Assembly (NCBI GenBank): GCA_003427395.1
Contig: BFEA01000749.1
Location: 181,579 to 245,578, forward strand
Direction: 5' to 3'
Source: Chara braunii
Taxonomy: Eukaryota > Streptophyta > Charophyceae > Charales > Characeae
Length of the DNA: 64,000 nucleotides
The position numbers and the translations under genes are program-made. Shown piece after piece: positions 23,620 to 34,784 of the stretch (its first letter is position 1; each line of letters begins with the position of its first letter). The notes beneath the pieces are model-generated. The model saw only the letters and a program-made list of their open reading frames with translations. It did not search any database and was not told where the DNA came from.

Positions 23620-23837
23620 ATAATAGAACAACGAAAAATACGATTAGTAAAACGACGTGCAGCAGCTCGTTCACTTAAACTTAATGAAAGCGAAGAAACT
23701 CGTAAAAAGCGTTTACCATACGATGCTGCTTGGCATAGACAAGGAAGATTGAAAAAACATATATATCAACAATTCGATATTGCAAAATACTACTTTATTT
23801 GAATCATTTTGAGGAAAAAATGATATTCATAATTGCG

Positions 23838-23919
<82 letters not shown>

Positions 23920-24275
23920 GAAGATAATATTGACATTTCAAAATCACAAAATAATAAATTGTTAGATTCACTTTATTTCAAAAATAATATGGATAACAAC
24001 AAAAAAAAAAAACCAAATAAATAACAAAAAACAGAAGAAACAACAAAACAACGAGAATTACGGTTAGCAAAACGACGTACAGCATCTCGTTTACGTAAAC
24101 TTAATGAAAGCGAAGAAATTCGTAAAAAACGCTTAGCATATGACGCTGCTTGGCACATAGAAGCGAGATTAAAAAAACAAAATATTAATAATTCAAAATC
24201 ACAAAATACTACTTCGTTTAAATCATTTTCTGAAATAAATGATATTCATAATAGCAAAAAACTAAATATTAAAAC
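23620..24275 (+). pseudogene. Helitron N-terminal basic repeats
   Basis: Two copies of an Arg/Lys-rich block occur at about 23625-23800 and 24045-24200. Shared text is (L/V)(A/V)KRR(A/T)A(A/S)R, KLNESEE and DAAWH. Similar RRR-rich repeats precede the Rep domain in many Helitron-like proteins and may bind DNA. A third piece of the following spacer (TCACAAAATACT, AAATCATTTT) recurs at 24940. The reading is broken by stops and an (AT)n tract. Assignment rests on position before the Rep region and on family resemblance. Confidence 0.6.
23840..23915. repeat. (AT)n microsatellite
   Basis: About 37 AT dinucleotides lie between the two basic-repeat blocks. Confidence 0.95.
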
Positions 24276-24280
24276 AATAT

Positions 24281-24894
24281 CATAGCTACGCCGGACCCGG
24301 ACCCGGACATTTCCGGACATGGATCTGGTTCCGTGTCCGGCAGTTTCCGGACGTCCGGAATTCCGGACATTTACGGACCTCCGGACATGGGGGGATCCGG
24401 ACGGTCCGGATCTCTGGACAGGTCCGGAAAATGTCCGGACCGTAAAAAAAAAAAAAAAAAAAATCTGAAAAAAAAGTATGTTATGCAGAATAACAATGCA
24501 AACCACTTTTGTCTCACAGTCATGTCAGAATTTCTAACAAAACTTGAGTTAAAAGCCAAAAACTATAAAAAGCTTAAAAAAAAACTTAAAAAAGTTAAAC
24601 AAACTAATAAAAGGTAATGAATTATTCATAATAAAAAACTTGGGGTTGTATAATAAATTATTATATAGAAAAAGAATGTCCGGACCCCCCAAAAAAGCAT
24701 AAACGGGCCTGAAAAACCCTCAAAACAATTTTGGGCGCTTAACTCCTCGATGGGGAAGGGTCGTGGACCCTTTTTTTTTTTTTTTTTTTTTCCTCGAAAT
24801 TTGGCAGATCCGGACCGTCTGGACCAAACGTTAGGCTTCCGGACCAAATCCGGACCGTCTGAACGGCGGTCCGGACGTCCGGATCGTAGCCATG
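24281..24894. mobile_element. 614-bp TIR element dense in TCCGGAC
   Basis: The left end CATAGCTACG and right end CGTAGCCATG form a 10-bp inverted repeat with one mismatch, followed inward on both sides by CCGGAC-type text. The left 160 bp and right 100 bp are packed with TCCGGAC/GTCCGGA motifs in both orientations, in strong contrast to the AT-rich surroundings. The centre holds poly-A (24445-24463), poly-T (24772-24791) and AT-rich sequence but no transposase. Flanking bases are too AT-rich to call a target duplication. It is probably a MITE-like insertion into the Helitron. Confidence 0.7.
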
Positions 24895-25029
24895 AAAAAT
24901 ATATATATTATAAGAAGAAGAAAATATTGAGAATTCAGTATCACAAAATACTAATTTGTCTAAATCATTTTATTTCAAAAATAATATGCATAATAACACT
25001 GAAAAATTAAAGAATATATATATATCATC

Positions 25030-27550
25030 AAATAAGTTACAAAATAAACATATACGAATCAAACAATTCGTCAAAAAAATCGTTTACACACGCTCGTAAA
25101 AAAAAGAAGCATAATACCAAATACAAAATCATCAAATACAGCATTATCAAATAATATTTCAAATTTATATAATTGAAGTCAAATTTCAAATAAACCAATT
25201 AAACATATACGTTTAAAAAATCTTGCACGAAAACAATCAAATATATCATCATCAAATAATATTATTAATATATCTATAGCAAATAAAAATACAAATAAAC
25301 CAATCATTCACATACGTTTAAAAACACTTGCACGTTCATGCAACAATCATACAAAAAACATTATTTCTCCCACATTTATTTGACCAATTTCTGAATTAAA
25401 AAAAGAGAAACTTGCAAAACATGTATCACAGCAATTAAACCATGCACAAAGAGTAGAAGTGACATGCTGTATTTGTGACGAATTAGTATTATAAATTGAC
25501 ATTCATAAATACTTGGTCTGAATTATTAATGACGAGTTTAACAAATATACTTGCACAAACAAAAATCATGCGTGAAGGAATGCACAATTCAATACGTTCT
25601 CATCTACTTGTATTCGAAGCAATCCCAGACCCCGATGCAACTTTGCTACCTAAATCAATAACAAAAGATACATTTTACCAAATAATCTTAGCAGGTCCTT
25701 TCACTGATATACAACTTACACGAATAAAAAAACTTCGTCGTATACGACATTCGATAGTTGAAAACTCACTCATGTTTTATATTAAAAATAATCATTTCTA
25801 CTCTAATGTAAAATTTGATAAAACTTATTTAGATAGTATTCCTACTAATGATCCTATGTATATTCCAGATAATATAATTGAAGATCTTTCATTTGATTTC
25901 ACTTATGCTAATGAATTAGACAATGAACAAGATGGTTTAAATGCACCTCAAAAAACTTGTAATGAAAACACATACATCAAAAAATCAAACTCTTTTTTGC
26001 ATGAAATTGCACCAATAGACAATGAAATTGAAAATTCAATAGTTGAACTATCAAAAACAAATGATCATGAACTTATTTTAGCAATTCATACATCATCAAA
26101 ATTCGCAAATATGTTTGACCCTCACTTAGAAACAAAAATGTTTTCACATGTATTCCCATACGGTCGAGGACATTCAGAAGAATCAAACAGACGAAATCAA
26201 GTTTCACAACATCTATGTACACAACATTATTGTTTATTAAGTAATCGGCAATTTGCACAAGATCCATATTGTACATTGGTAAACGTCGATCGTTTTTCTC
26301 TCAACCGTGGATATAAACTTTCGAATATAACTTGTAAAAAACAACCAACCAATTGTTTAGATTACAACTAACATGTTAAAAATTGGTCAAGAAACTTGCG
26401 ATGAAAACACATACATCGAAAAATCAAATTTTTTTTTGCATGAAATCGCACCAATAGACAATGAAATTGAAAATTTAATAGTTGAACAATTATCAAAAAC
26501 AAATGATCATGAACCTATTTTTGCAATCTATACATCATCAAAATTCGCAAATATGTTTGACCCTTACTTAGAAACAAAAACGTTTTCACATTTATTCTCA
26601 ATTAGTTGAGGACCTTCAGGAGAATCAAACAGACGAAATCAAGTTTCACAACATCTATGTACACAACATTATTGTTTATTAAGTAATCGACAATTTGCAC
26701 AAGATCAATATTATACATTTGTAAACTTCGATCGTTTTTGTCTCAACCGTGGATATAAACTTTCGAATATAAGTTGTAAAAAACAATTAACCAATTGCTG
26801 AAATTACAACTAACATGTTAAAAATTGGTCTAGAAAATGCTCGACGACGTCGTTGTGGTTATTCTGTATCCAATGACAATCCATCTGTAAGACGGTTGCT
26901 TCAACATGTCGAATGTGCTTCTGCACAGGTTTGAGGAAGCAACGCTGAACGACGTACAAGACAACAATAAGCATTCGCAACTTGCGATCGTTTCGGTCAA
27001 TCGAGTCTCTTCATAACATTAACATCAAATACAGATACAACATATACCTTTGCATTATATGTTGGTCTTCATTAATATACATTAATATTTATAATAATGT
27101 TATTTTATCAGCTTATAAATGTAATCACGATATTCAACCTTTTTTTGGTGGTGCTGAAGCAGCAGAATGAATATTCTACTGTTGTAATTATGCAACAAAA
27201 GATCAACATAAAGTTGATTGTAAAATCGTCCTTAGCGTAGTTGCATTTGACGCACGACAGCGCAAAGAAAAAATAATTGAACAAGAAACACCACTATCAG
27301 TTGAAACAAAAACTCGTCGCCGATTATCATCACAGCTTTTTAGTATGACTAATAAACAAGAAATTGCAGGTCCGCTTTGTGCATTATATCTATTAAGACA
27401 ATCTTATGCTTATCAAAGTCATACCTACAAAACAATTAATTTATATAATATGTTAAAACAGTTACTAAATGGCAAAGAAACAGTTCGTTTTTTACAAAAA
27501 ATCAATAAAACATATATTGTTTCTCGTCCGCTCGACGATTATATCTAACG
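25030..27550 (+). pseudogene. Helitron Rep/N-terminal protein, decayed
   Basis: Three copies of HIRLKxLAR-like text (about 25060, 25200, 25310) precede a Cys phrase (CCICDE). The longest open piece is 25496-26371 (291 codons). It contains RIRHSIVENSLMFYIKNNHF, then ANMF(D), FPYGRG (about 26155) and the phrase from HYCLLSNRQFAQDPY to NVDRF, all in the order typical of Helitron-like N-terminal proteins. Further on come FITLTSNTDTTYTF (about 27007-27048), KCNHDI (about 27118), the tyrosine motif YCCNYATK (27176-27199), and RRRLSSQLFSMTNKQEIAGP plus CALYLLRQS (about 27310-27410). Rep proteins nick and join single strands during rolling-circle transposition through paired tyrosines, and both are still present. 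I did not find the upstream His-hydrophobe-His motif, and frames change several times. Confidence 0.82.
25953..26830 (+). repeat. 439-bp tandem duplication inside Rep
   Basis: 25953-26391 and 26392-26830 are near-identical direct copies (offset 439 bp, from ACTTGTAATGAAAACACA and ACTTGCGATGAAAACACA onward). The second copy has a stop where the first reads FPYGRG, so the duplication is one of the inactivating events. Confidence 0.9.
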
Positions 27551-27839
27551 CCCAAACAAACTCACAAATATATATTTACACAAATTCATTATGCAATTTT
27601 ATCGATCCAATAAATCTACCACATCTGAAACTAACTAAAAAATTTTACTTGAACATCCACTGTACGGAAACAAATGTTTAAATAAATAAAAATATCCATG
27701 TGTACATGTAATTCCTTACTCTATGCGTATTTCTTATTTATAAACTTGCACAAATGAAGAAAATAAAAAACGACATGCTCAGATATCTCTTCTATTAATT
27801 AAACCGTTTTGCAAATTTTCAGATTTAATCCATTATAAT

Positions 27840-30160
27840 CAAAATTAGTACAATGAATTCACTTCTTTCAATAAAAATATACCTACATTTGTTCGCAACG
27901 TGTATTTACAGATACAAGATTACCATATTGTTCGCGGAATTGCAAATGAAATACAAAAGAACAGACAAACTTAAAATGTCGAATATGAAAGTGACAACAA
28001 CGAATCTAATTTTTTTTCACAACAATGAACAGATAATAATTCTTTATTTTTCGTTGCATCATATGATAATATTTCATATACTACATCAGATGAAGAAAAT
28101 GAAAATATTAAATTTTATATTCTAATGATTCATTCTAAATCAATACAAGAACAAAATAATTCATATCAAATTTCAAAATTAATGACATCATCTATCAATT
28201 CAACACGAAAAATATATAATACATTTCATAATTCAACTTCATCTCCAATATTAATTTATATAGAACAAAAAATACCAGATATTAATATGGCATTATCATA
28301 GACAAAAACAAAACCATCTAACACATGTGAAATACCAAACTGAATCTCAGATTGTAATACTATATATGTACAAACTCGTGTGCAACTAATTACAAAAGCA
28401 TTTCTAGCAAATAGTTGTATACAAATACCAAATTTTAAACCATTAACCTCTTTTATACCTCGTTTTCCTACAATATCTGAAATTTCTCAACATTTCTGAC
28501 TAAATGAAAAACAACATTTTGCTTTCGTTTTACTTGCTCAAACATTATTAAATACTAGGTTATCACAAACATTAGATGAAAATACAGAATTACCAATACC
28601 GCAAAAAAAACTAACAGAAACTATAAAAGATCAAGTACTTCTCGTGTTCCTTGCAGGTGAAGGTGACACTGGTAAATTTCATATCATTTCTGTTATTCAA
28701 ATATTCGTTGATAAATGACAACACTCAAAAAGCATCGCAAAAACTGCAATGACAATAAAAGCAGCAATATGAATCTCATGTGCGATATTTCATAGTTGGA
28801 TAGGAATGCATTACCTTAAAGAAGATCGTTACTTCGATCGTAAAAAAATTTCAACTAAAAGGCAGGCTTGAATTCACAACTGAATTTACTATACTTGTTA
28901 TTGACGAATTTGGCATGGTGAGCAAAAACGATTTTGTTCGTTTAGATATTGCATTACGTGATGCATGAAAACTTAATATTCCCTTCGGAGGAATTAATAT
29001 ACTTGCATTTGGTGATATCTTTCAAAAACCACCTGTAAAAGGTATACCAATTTTTCATGAACCATGTCTAAACCTTGCACATACATCTTCTGATCGTGAA
29101 GCATTCAAATTATGGAGACTGTTTTCTACCATCATAATATTAACCGATTTAATACGATTTAAAACCGATCTTGAATGGGGTATACATTGCAAAAATGCTA
29201 GATTTGGAATTTGGACTGCAAAAATGAGGTATAATTAATAATAGATTAATTAACAAAACAGAACACGATTCGCTGATACAATCAATAAACCTTCAACAAA
29301 ATTGTCCTCCTGTATTTGTTGCACCTGAGAATGATAATCGCATCAACCTTATACATACTTATACACACACATTATGTAAACAATTACAAAATGATCATTA
29401 TCATATTCGTATTAATGCTGATTTTAAAAATGCGTTACAAAAGTCAAATAAACATAACATTGCACATATAATGTCAATGCCAGATAACAAATTAGGTAGA
29501 TTCGCACCTTTTCTCGACGTCTTACCAGGTATGCCAATCATTTTCACACAAAATGTCAATCCTCTTCGAGGAATTGCAAATGGAACTTCCGGAATTCTTG
29601 ATACATTACAATTTCCACCTGATACTACATTTTCTATCTTTCGTGATAAAAATGCTAATATGCATGTGCTAATTCCAAGTTCTGCACCTGATTTAGCTTG
29701 TGTATATGTTCCAAATCGATCTTTATTTTAGCAGCTTCCACTTTCTATTTCTAATAAGTTACTGAAAAACATCTATTATGTTTTCAGCCAACGATCTCAT
29801 AAATCCATTACAATTGAACTTCCTACTATACGAAATATGCCATAAAGAACTTGTACTCTTCGTTCTTTACAATTTTTTTTTTCTTCTTCTGAAATATCTT
29901 CCACAATTTATAAAATTCAAGGTGAAACATCATCTGCTTTAATCGTCGATGAATGGACAACATGCTCTGAAGAAAAAAAACCTAAACATAACGTTTCACA
30001 ACAGGGTTACATTATAGTTTCTCGCGTTATAAATAGATCTACTTTATTTACTATAAAACCACTCACTAGAGATATATGTTCATATTTTAAACCTCCTTAT
30101 GTTATTCTCAAAGAATACGCACGACTTGAAATTTTAGCAAAAAAAATTATTTATCAGAAT
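27840..30160 (+). pseudogene. Helitron PIF1-like helicase, decayed
   Basis: Motifs occur in the order of PIF1/RecD-type helicases: a degenerate Walker A GEGDTGK (about 28660-28685), Walker B VIDEFGMV (about 28896-28919), GDIFQKPPV (about 29011-29037), PGMPIIFTQNV and GIANGTSG (about 29527-29605, open piece 29471-29731), YKIQGETSSALIVDE (about 29908-29955) and QGYIIVSRV (about 30002-30030). In Helitrons this helicase unwinds DNA during rolling-circle transfer and is fused to Rep. Several stops and shifts separate the motifs, and Walker A carries Asp where Gly is usual. This copy cannot be functional. Confidence 0.85.
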
Positions 30161-30429
30161 AATTTTAAATTCAATCATTCATCAACCCTTTTCGAAAACA
30201 AACCTTCTCATATTTCTTCTCATACACCTCATAAATCACACAAAAAACATATTTTATCAAACCATCCTCAGTCTGAAAAACATATCCCTTTATCAATACC
30301 ATTACAACAATTTTCTCATTCAAATATCAATACGCTTTCATTGATACATTCTCATCTCCCAATCATACTATGGGATCCACTTTCAAATAACACACAACTA
30401 CCTTCACAATGCAAATATTATATAATACA

Positions 30430-30945
30430 TCACACATACTGACCTTCAGATGTACCTATTGATGATTACATTAGCTTATTGATGAAAATATTTTCTTCTG
30501 TATTTTACAACTGATATTTTTTCATATTCTGCACATATTGCACATCGTAATTATGCTTTTACAAATCGTCAAATCGATTCACGTTATGGATTACGCGCAT
30601 TAGGCACATACGATCATTTTTTTATTCCTCTCCGTTTACACGGTAATCATTGGGCACTTGGTTATATCAACATTTAAAATTGTATAATGTTTTTTCTACA
30701 ATAGCCTAAACTCTTCCGACAATTTTTTCTTTCAAAATATACAATATTGGTTTCAACAACGTTTTGATATCCTCTCTATTATGGTAAATATACCTCAGAT
30801 TAATATCCGTGGTTCAAGACAAACCAATTCCAATGACTGTGGAGTTTTCATATTAACAATGACACGGAATTTGCTTTTAACACCACCTTTCTCATATATA
30901 AGCGATTTTAGTCAATTGGACATGCCCATACATGATTAACTCACT
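30430..30945 (+). pseudogene. Ulp1-like (C48) cysteine protease segment, decayed
   Basis: The segment begins with a PSDVPIDDYISLL phrase, like the opening of Ulp1/SENP catalytic domains (WLxDxxIDxYL). It continues with RLHGNHWALGYINI (about 30629-30676), holding the catalytic-type His-Trp, and ends with QTNSNDCGVFIL (about 30820-30855), holding the Gln and Cys of the active site. The expected Asp between them is not clear because the frame is broken. Ulp1 proteases process SUMO-like proteins, and several plant transposon groups carry captured copies. Here it lies about 300 bp after the last helicase motif in the same direction, so I infer that it was a C-terminal domain or following gene of the Helitron. 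Confidence 0.75.
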
Positions 30946-31104
30946 ACAAAAGTACTTAAATCCATAATTCCACAACCACATACTATATTTCCAATTCCTC
31001 ATCCATACAGCTGTCAATAAATATCTTACACAACTTTGTCTGTACATTAAAAAAAAAATAACAACAACTAAAGTCAGCTTATATGAATACATTCTCTCTA
31101 TATA

Positions 31105-31585
31105 AAATATATGCAGCAAAAATTCGTTGCTTTAAGAGTCGGCTTTGTTATGAACCAAAAATAGACCATCCTACAAAAAGGTACTTTGTCATTTCAATGG
31201 AAAAACCAAACTTATAAAATTCAACTTTTATCCTAAAAAAAAAAAAAAAGTACCCCATATCACTTCTTGGAAAGTGAAACATACAACATTTCAAGTAATG
31301 CAATAATCCCAATTTTCTATTTTCTTTAATTTTTTTTATCTCAATTGCTCCGAACTTTAAACAAAATGAAAACTAAGAAGCATCTGGGACGGGGGTTCGT
31401 TGCTTTAGAAGTCGGCCCTGTTATCGACCCAGAGTGGACCGTTCTACGGGGGGGTACTTTGCCGATTCGGTGGAGACAACCCAACTTTTAAGATTCGAGT
31501 CTTGTCCTCGGACGAGGAGAAGAAGTACCCCAAAGCACTTCCTAAACAGTGAAATATGCAACACTTCAAACAATGCACCCGACCA
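31105..31585 (+). repeat. Duplicated segment, one AT-rich and one GC-rich copy
   Basis: Copy 1 (about 31118-31310) and copy 2 (about 31396-31585) align end to end: both start TTCGTTGCTTTA, both hold GTACTTTG, and both have GTACCCCA near the end. Where copy 2 reads CTACGGGGGGGTAC, copy 1 reads CTACAAAAAGGTAC; where copy 2 reads GACGAGGAGAAGAAG, copy 1 is nearly all A. Differences are dominated by G to A and C to T. Copy 2 reads through as EVGPVIDPEWTVLRGGTLPI and onward to a YPKALPKQ phrase, suggesting it is the less decayed coding copy. It may be the N-terminal part of protein X. Confidence 0.85.
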
Positions 31586-32650
31586 AAAATCATAAATTTT
31601 ACTTTTTTAATTTATTTTTTTCAATGTTTGTCTTTTGTGTTACTCCAAACAAACACAAACAAATTGTGTCGAAGAACTTTGTCAGTGAAATGGATGCTTC
31701 ATCAAGTGTTGGACACACACACATTCGATTTTATCGATCAATAGATTTACAAATCTTTGACCCCGTCTTTCGCAACTACTACCCAACTTCTGTTGGTCGT
31801 CCACCAAACACGCGTATTTCATTACAATAAATATTAGAAGGATTCCGAATTGCATGTAGTGATGCACATTACTGTAAGATTTCAAATCTTATAATCGCAC
31901 CAACACTTGATGATTTATTTGTTATAGATCTTTTTCGTGCAATTCTAACACCATAATCTCTTTTTGTCTCTCATTACAATCCCGTTGAAGTTACAAGAGC
32001 ACAGTACCCATATCATTGATCTTACCATTCTCCACCAAATACAACACAACTATTTCATTTTCTACAACACACGACACTAATGATATTTTGATCCGACCAA
32101 AAGAAAAATTTTCATCATCGATATCGTCGTTGCTATACGAATAATATCACACTTTTTCTTTTCATTTGTTCTTCTTTCATTAATTACATTTCGTAACATC
32201 CCATTACATTCTTTATCGTTTAGCGCAACACAAGAATTTGACGAAAATTTATCCAACTAGATAAGAATAAATCAAACAAATTTTAAAATATTTTTTTACA
32301 CTTTTATACTTACACTTTGCACATTCATCACCCCAGTATCAAGACAACTAACTCGTTATAAAGCAACCTCGCTTCGACTTTATATTATTAACCACAATTA
32401 TAACTCTCACATATTAACACAACTTGTCAATCTTTCTGAACACCTGCAATTTGCTTTTCGTCAAAACACAACTGAAAATTCATCCTTTCTTGCACAATGG
32501 TTTCTTTGGGGCCGTGGTCCGTGGTTCTATTATATACTCAACCATATTATATGACATTAAATATATATTCATATTTTTCTTCTCATTCGATTTAATAACT
32601 CACATCTTTTACTGAATACGGACGCGCTTTTCGAGTCGATCATGATAATA
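31390..32650 (+). pseudogene. Unrecognised protein X, copy 2
   Basis: An open piece (31549-31830) leads into broken frames that align with copy 1 at 20370-21260 along its whole length. Shared text includes HIRF(Y/R)RS, RNYYP, TLDDLF, FRAIL, TRAQY, LCTFIT and WFLWG(R/H)GPWFYYI. The GC-rich segment just upstream (31396-31545) may encode its N-terminus. Function is unknown. Conserved Trp/Tyr/His positions shared by the two copies show that it was once a coding gene. Stops TAA, TAG and TGA occur in this copy. Confidence 0.6.
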
Positions 32651-32959
32651 ATGATTTAGCATTGTTTGCTTTTCAATCGCTTGGCATTGAATAAAACCCA
32701 TATATAAACAAAATTATTCATCATTGACTTCTTAAACACATGACTACAAAATAATTCACCAAATAAATATTTCATGCCTCTCAATCTGTATCTCTATTTT
32801 TTTTTCTTTCCTCTCCCCCTGTTTTTTTTTCCTTTTCTCCCTCCTTTCCTTTCTTTCTCTTCCCATAATTTTTTTCTCTTTCCTTTCTAAAATGTATTCT
32901 TTATATTTTTCTCCACATTTCTTTTTATACATAAAAAATAAATCGTATTTTTATCCCTG

Positions 32960-33450
32960 TACTCATATAATGTCATCTGGCACATCACACACTGCAGCAA
33001 CGAATGTCGACTAAGATGCTTTATGGCCTAAACAAAACAGACCTGATATGGAAGAGATCTTGCGACTATCAAAGGACATGCGTAAAAAAAAACGTACCAA
33101 GAGACACATCATCCACGACAAAATGTCTGAGCTGCAAGCATTTATCGAAGAGTCAAGACCTGCAGGACCGTTGATAGTAACTGAAAGAGGATACCTTGTT
33201 CAATTCAAATGGCGTTGGACAAGAGATGTACGCGTGATCATGATTCTCGCTGATACAGACCAAAAAGCGCAAGTCGATGACATACATTGAAAACTCACAA
33301 ACATATATAGAACTACATACAACGACATACTATCGCTCTTACGCAAAGAGACTATATACGATTATACCGAAAACTTTGTTATGCCACCCATCGGAACGTT
33401 GTTGACATTCAAACAAACAACAGGTCATAGAATACACGAATGAAATGATA
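32960..33450 (+). pseudogene. Unrecognised small domain Y, unit 1
   Basis: An open piece of 80 codons (33048-33290), continued past a stop to about 33445, reads LIVTERGYLVQFKWRWTRD, then ILADTDQ, DDIH, YTENF and PIGTLLTF. Units 2 and 3 share the same order of phrases. A TGCAG at 32994-32998 could be a splice acceptor. The alternation of strand-like segments is compatible with an OB fold, which would fit a single-strand DNA-binding partner of a Helitron, but that is a guess. Confidence 0.5.
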
Positions 33451-33625
33451 TCCACTATCCATGCTTCAATGCCAATGCAAGATCAATGGAACCTGCTCCA
33501 TGAAACAGAATTGCACAACATAATGTGCAATCAACATCAACTGATCAAATTTCTTCTGGAAACAATTCGACAGCGACTGCATCAAATGCTCAACAATATC
33601 AAGATAAAACAACATGAACTATAAG

Positions 33626-33861
33626 GTAAGAAACACAAAAATCAAATAAAACCTCATACTTTTTTTTCTCACTTTTCTTATATTATCATTCTTCTCTATA
33701 ATAATGTTCCAATATACAAAAATTTCACCTTACATATTTATATATATCCTCTGAATTTCAAATCCAACAAATTAATAAATTGACCTCATTTAAAATAATT
33801 TTTCCCTAATAAACATACATATGTATTTTTCATTTCTTCGTTTTTTTTTTTTTTTTTGCAG
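33626..33861 (+). other. Possible intron between domain Y units 1 and 2
   Basis: A strong donor (AAG|GTAAGA at 33623-33631) and a strong acceptor (a long T run, then TTTGCAG ending at 33861) delimit 236 bp of AT-rich, stop-filled sequence. The downstream unit begins right after the acceptor. Another CAG acceptor-like site ends at 34360, just before unit 3. Confidence 0.45.
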
Positions 33862-34233
33862 GTGTTTGTTCATATTCAACGCCAATACATTATGTTAATC
33901 CTTCATCAATCTTTCAACACTCTTCGCATATACTTACAACAACACAATCTCTATCATGCAACACAAATCAATGAAGAAGGCATTATTGTCTCTTACTTTG
34001 CATACCACTCCACAACTTTTATCTCTTTATATATATTTTTAGCAGATGCCAAACCATTATCACCAAACATTCAAAATCTTCATATTGCAATCATCGACGA
34101 TGTTATTTGTCTTTTTGATATTCCTCATCCCGGAACAAGAATTCTACTAACTAATACTATTCACCATAGATTCATTTCTACATCCCTTATAGCTTTCAAC
34201 GCATCTTTCACTTTTATATACATTCTGAATTAA
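33862..34233 (+). pseudogene. Unrecognised small domain Y, unit 2
   Basis: About 124 codons are open to 34233. The text NTLRIYLQQHNLY, then INEEGIIVSYF, YIFLADAK and PGTRILLTN aligns with units 1 and 3 (for example ITETGLLVYHHKW, MYLTDTD, IGTTITF). It lies directly after a good splice acceptor. Similarity is distant but ordered. Unit 2 is the least broken, so it is the best candidate to test for a fold. Confidence 0.45.
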
Positions 34234-34370
34234 ACAAAAATATTATACTTTCTTCTTCTTTTTTCATACCATACAACAATATAAAACATAACATTATTTT
34301 ATCAATACATACTATAACTATAAAATAACTCATTTTTATCTTCATGATATTTCATGGCAGATAAAAAATA

Positions 34371-34784
34371 ATGTCGGACGCATCTTCAAGACCAAGCAAC
34401 TGCATGGAGGACACAACGCGACATGAACGATACATACATCACACGAAAACTATCGACCTCGAACGATATCTTCGTGTCCTTCCCATGTATCAACCGACGT
34501 CAATCACGGAAACTGGACTTCTGGTATATCATCACAAATGGCGATGAGGACGACAAAACATGATTACGATGTATTTAACGGATACAGATCAACCGGAAGC
34601 ATTCGATGACATCCATGCAGCGCTCAGCACAAAATACATAGACACATACAAAAATCTGATTCCATTGCTACGAACAGCCGCAGTCTACAACTACAACGAA
34701 AACTATGGCATTCTACTGATAGGAACAACTATCACATTTCATTACACTTTTAATCATCACAAATTACTAGAACCTCCAAGATAA
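34371..34784 (+). pseudogene. Unrecognised small domain Y, unit 3
   Basis: The frame opens at ATG 34371 (MSDASSRPS), 11 bp after an acceptor-like GGCAG, and runs to 34784 with a single in-frame TGA at 34546-34548. Unit 1 has Trp (TGG) at that position, so a TGG to TGA change is likely. Key phrases are LERYLRVLPMYQPTSITETG, LLVYHHKWR, MYLTDTDQPEAFDDIH and NYGILLIGTTITF. Similarity to unit 1 is clear. Confidence 0.55.

Noticed and set aside
25496-26371. The 291-codon frame as an intact host gene
   Set aside because: Its text matches the Helitron N-terminal/Rep region, and it is continued by a tandemly duplicated, broken copy.
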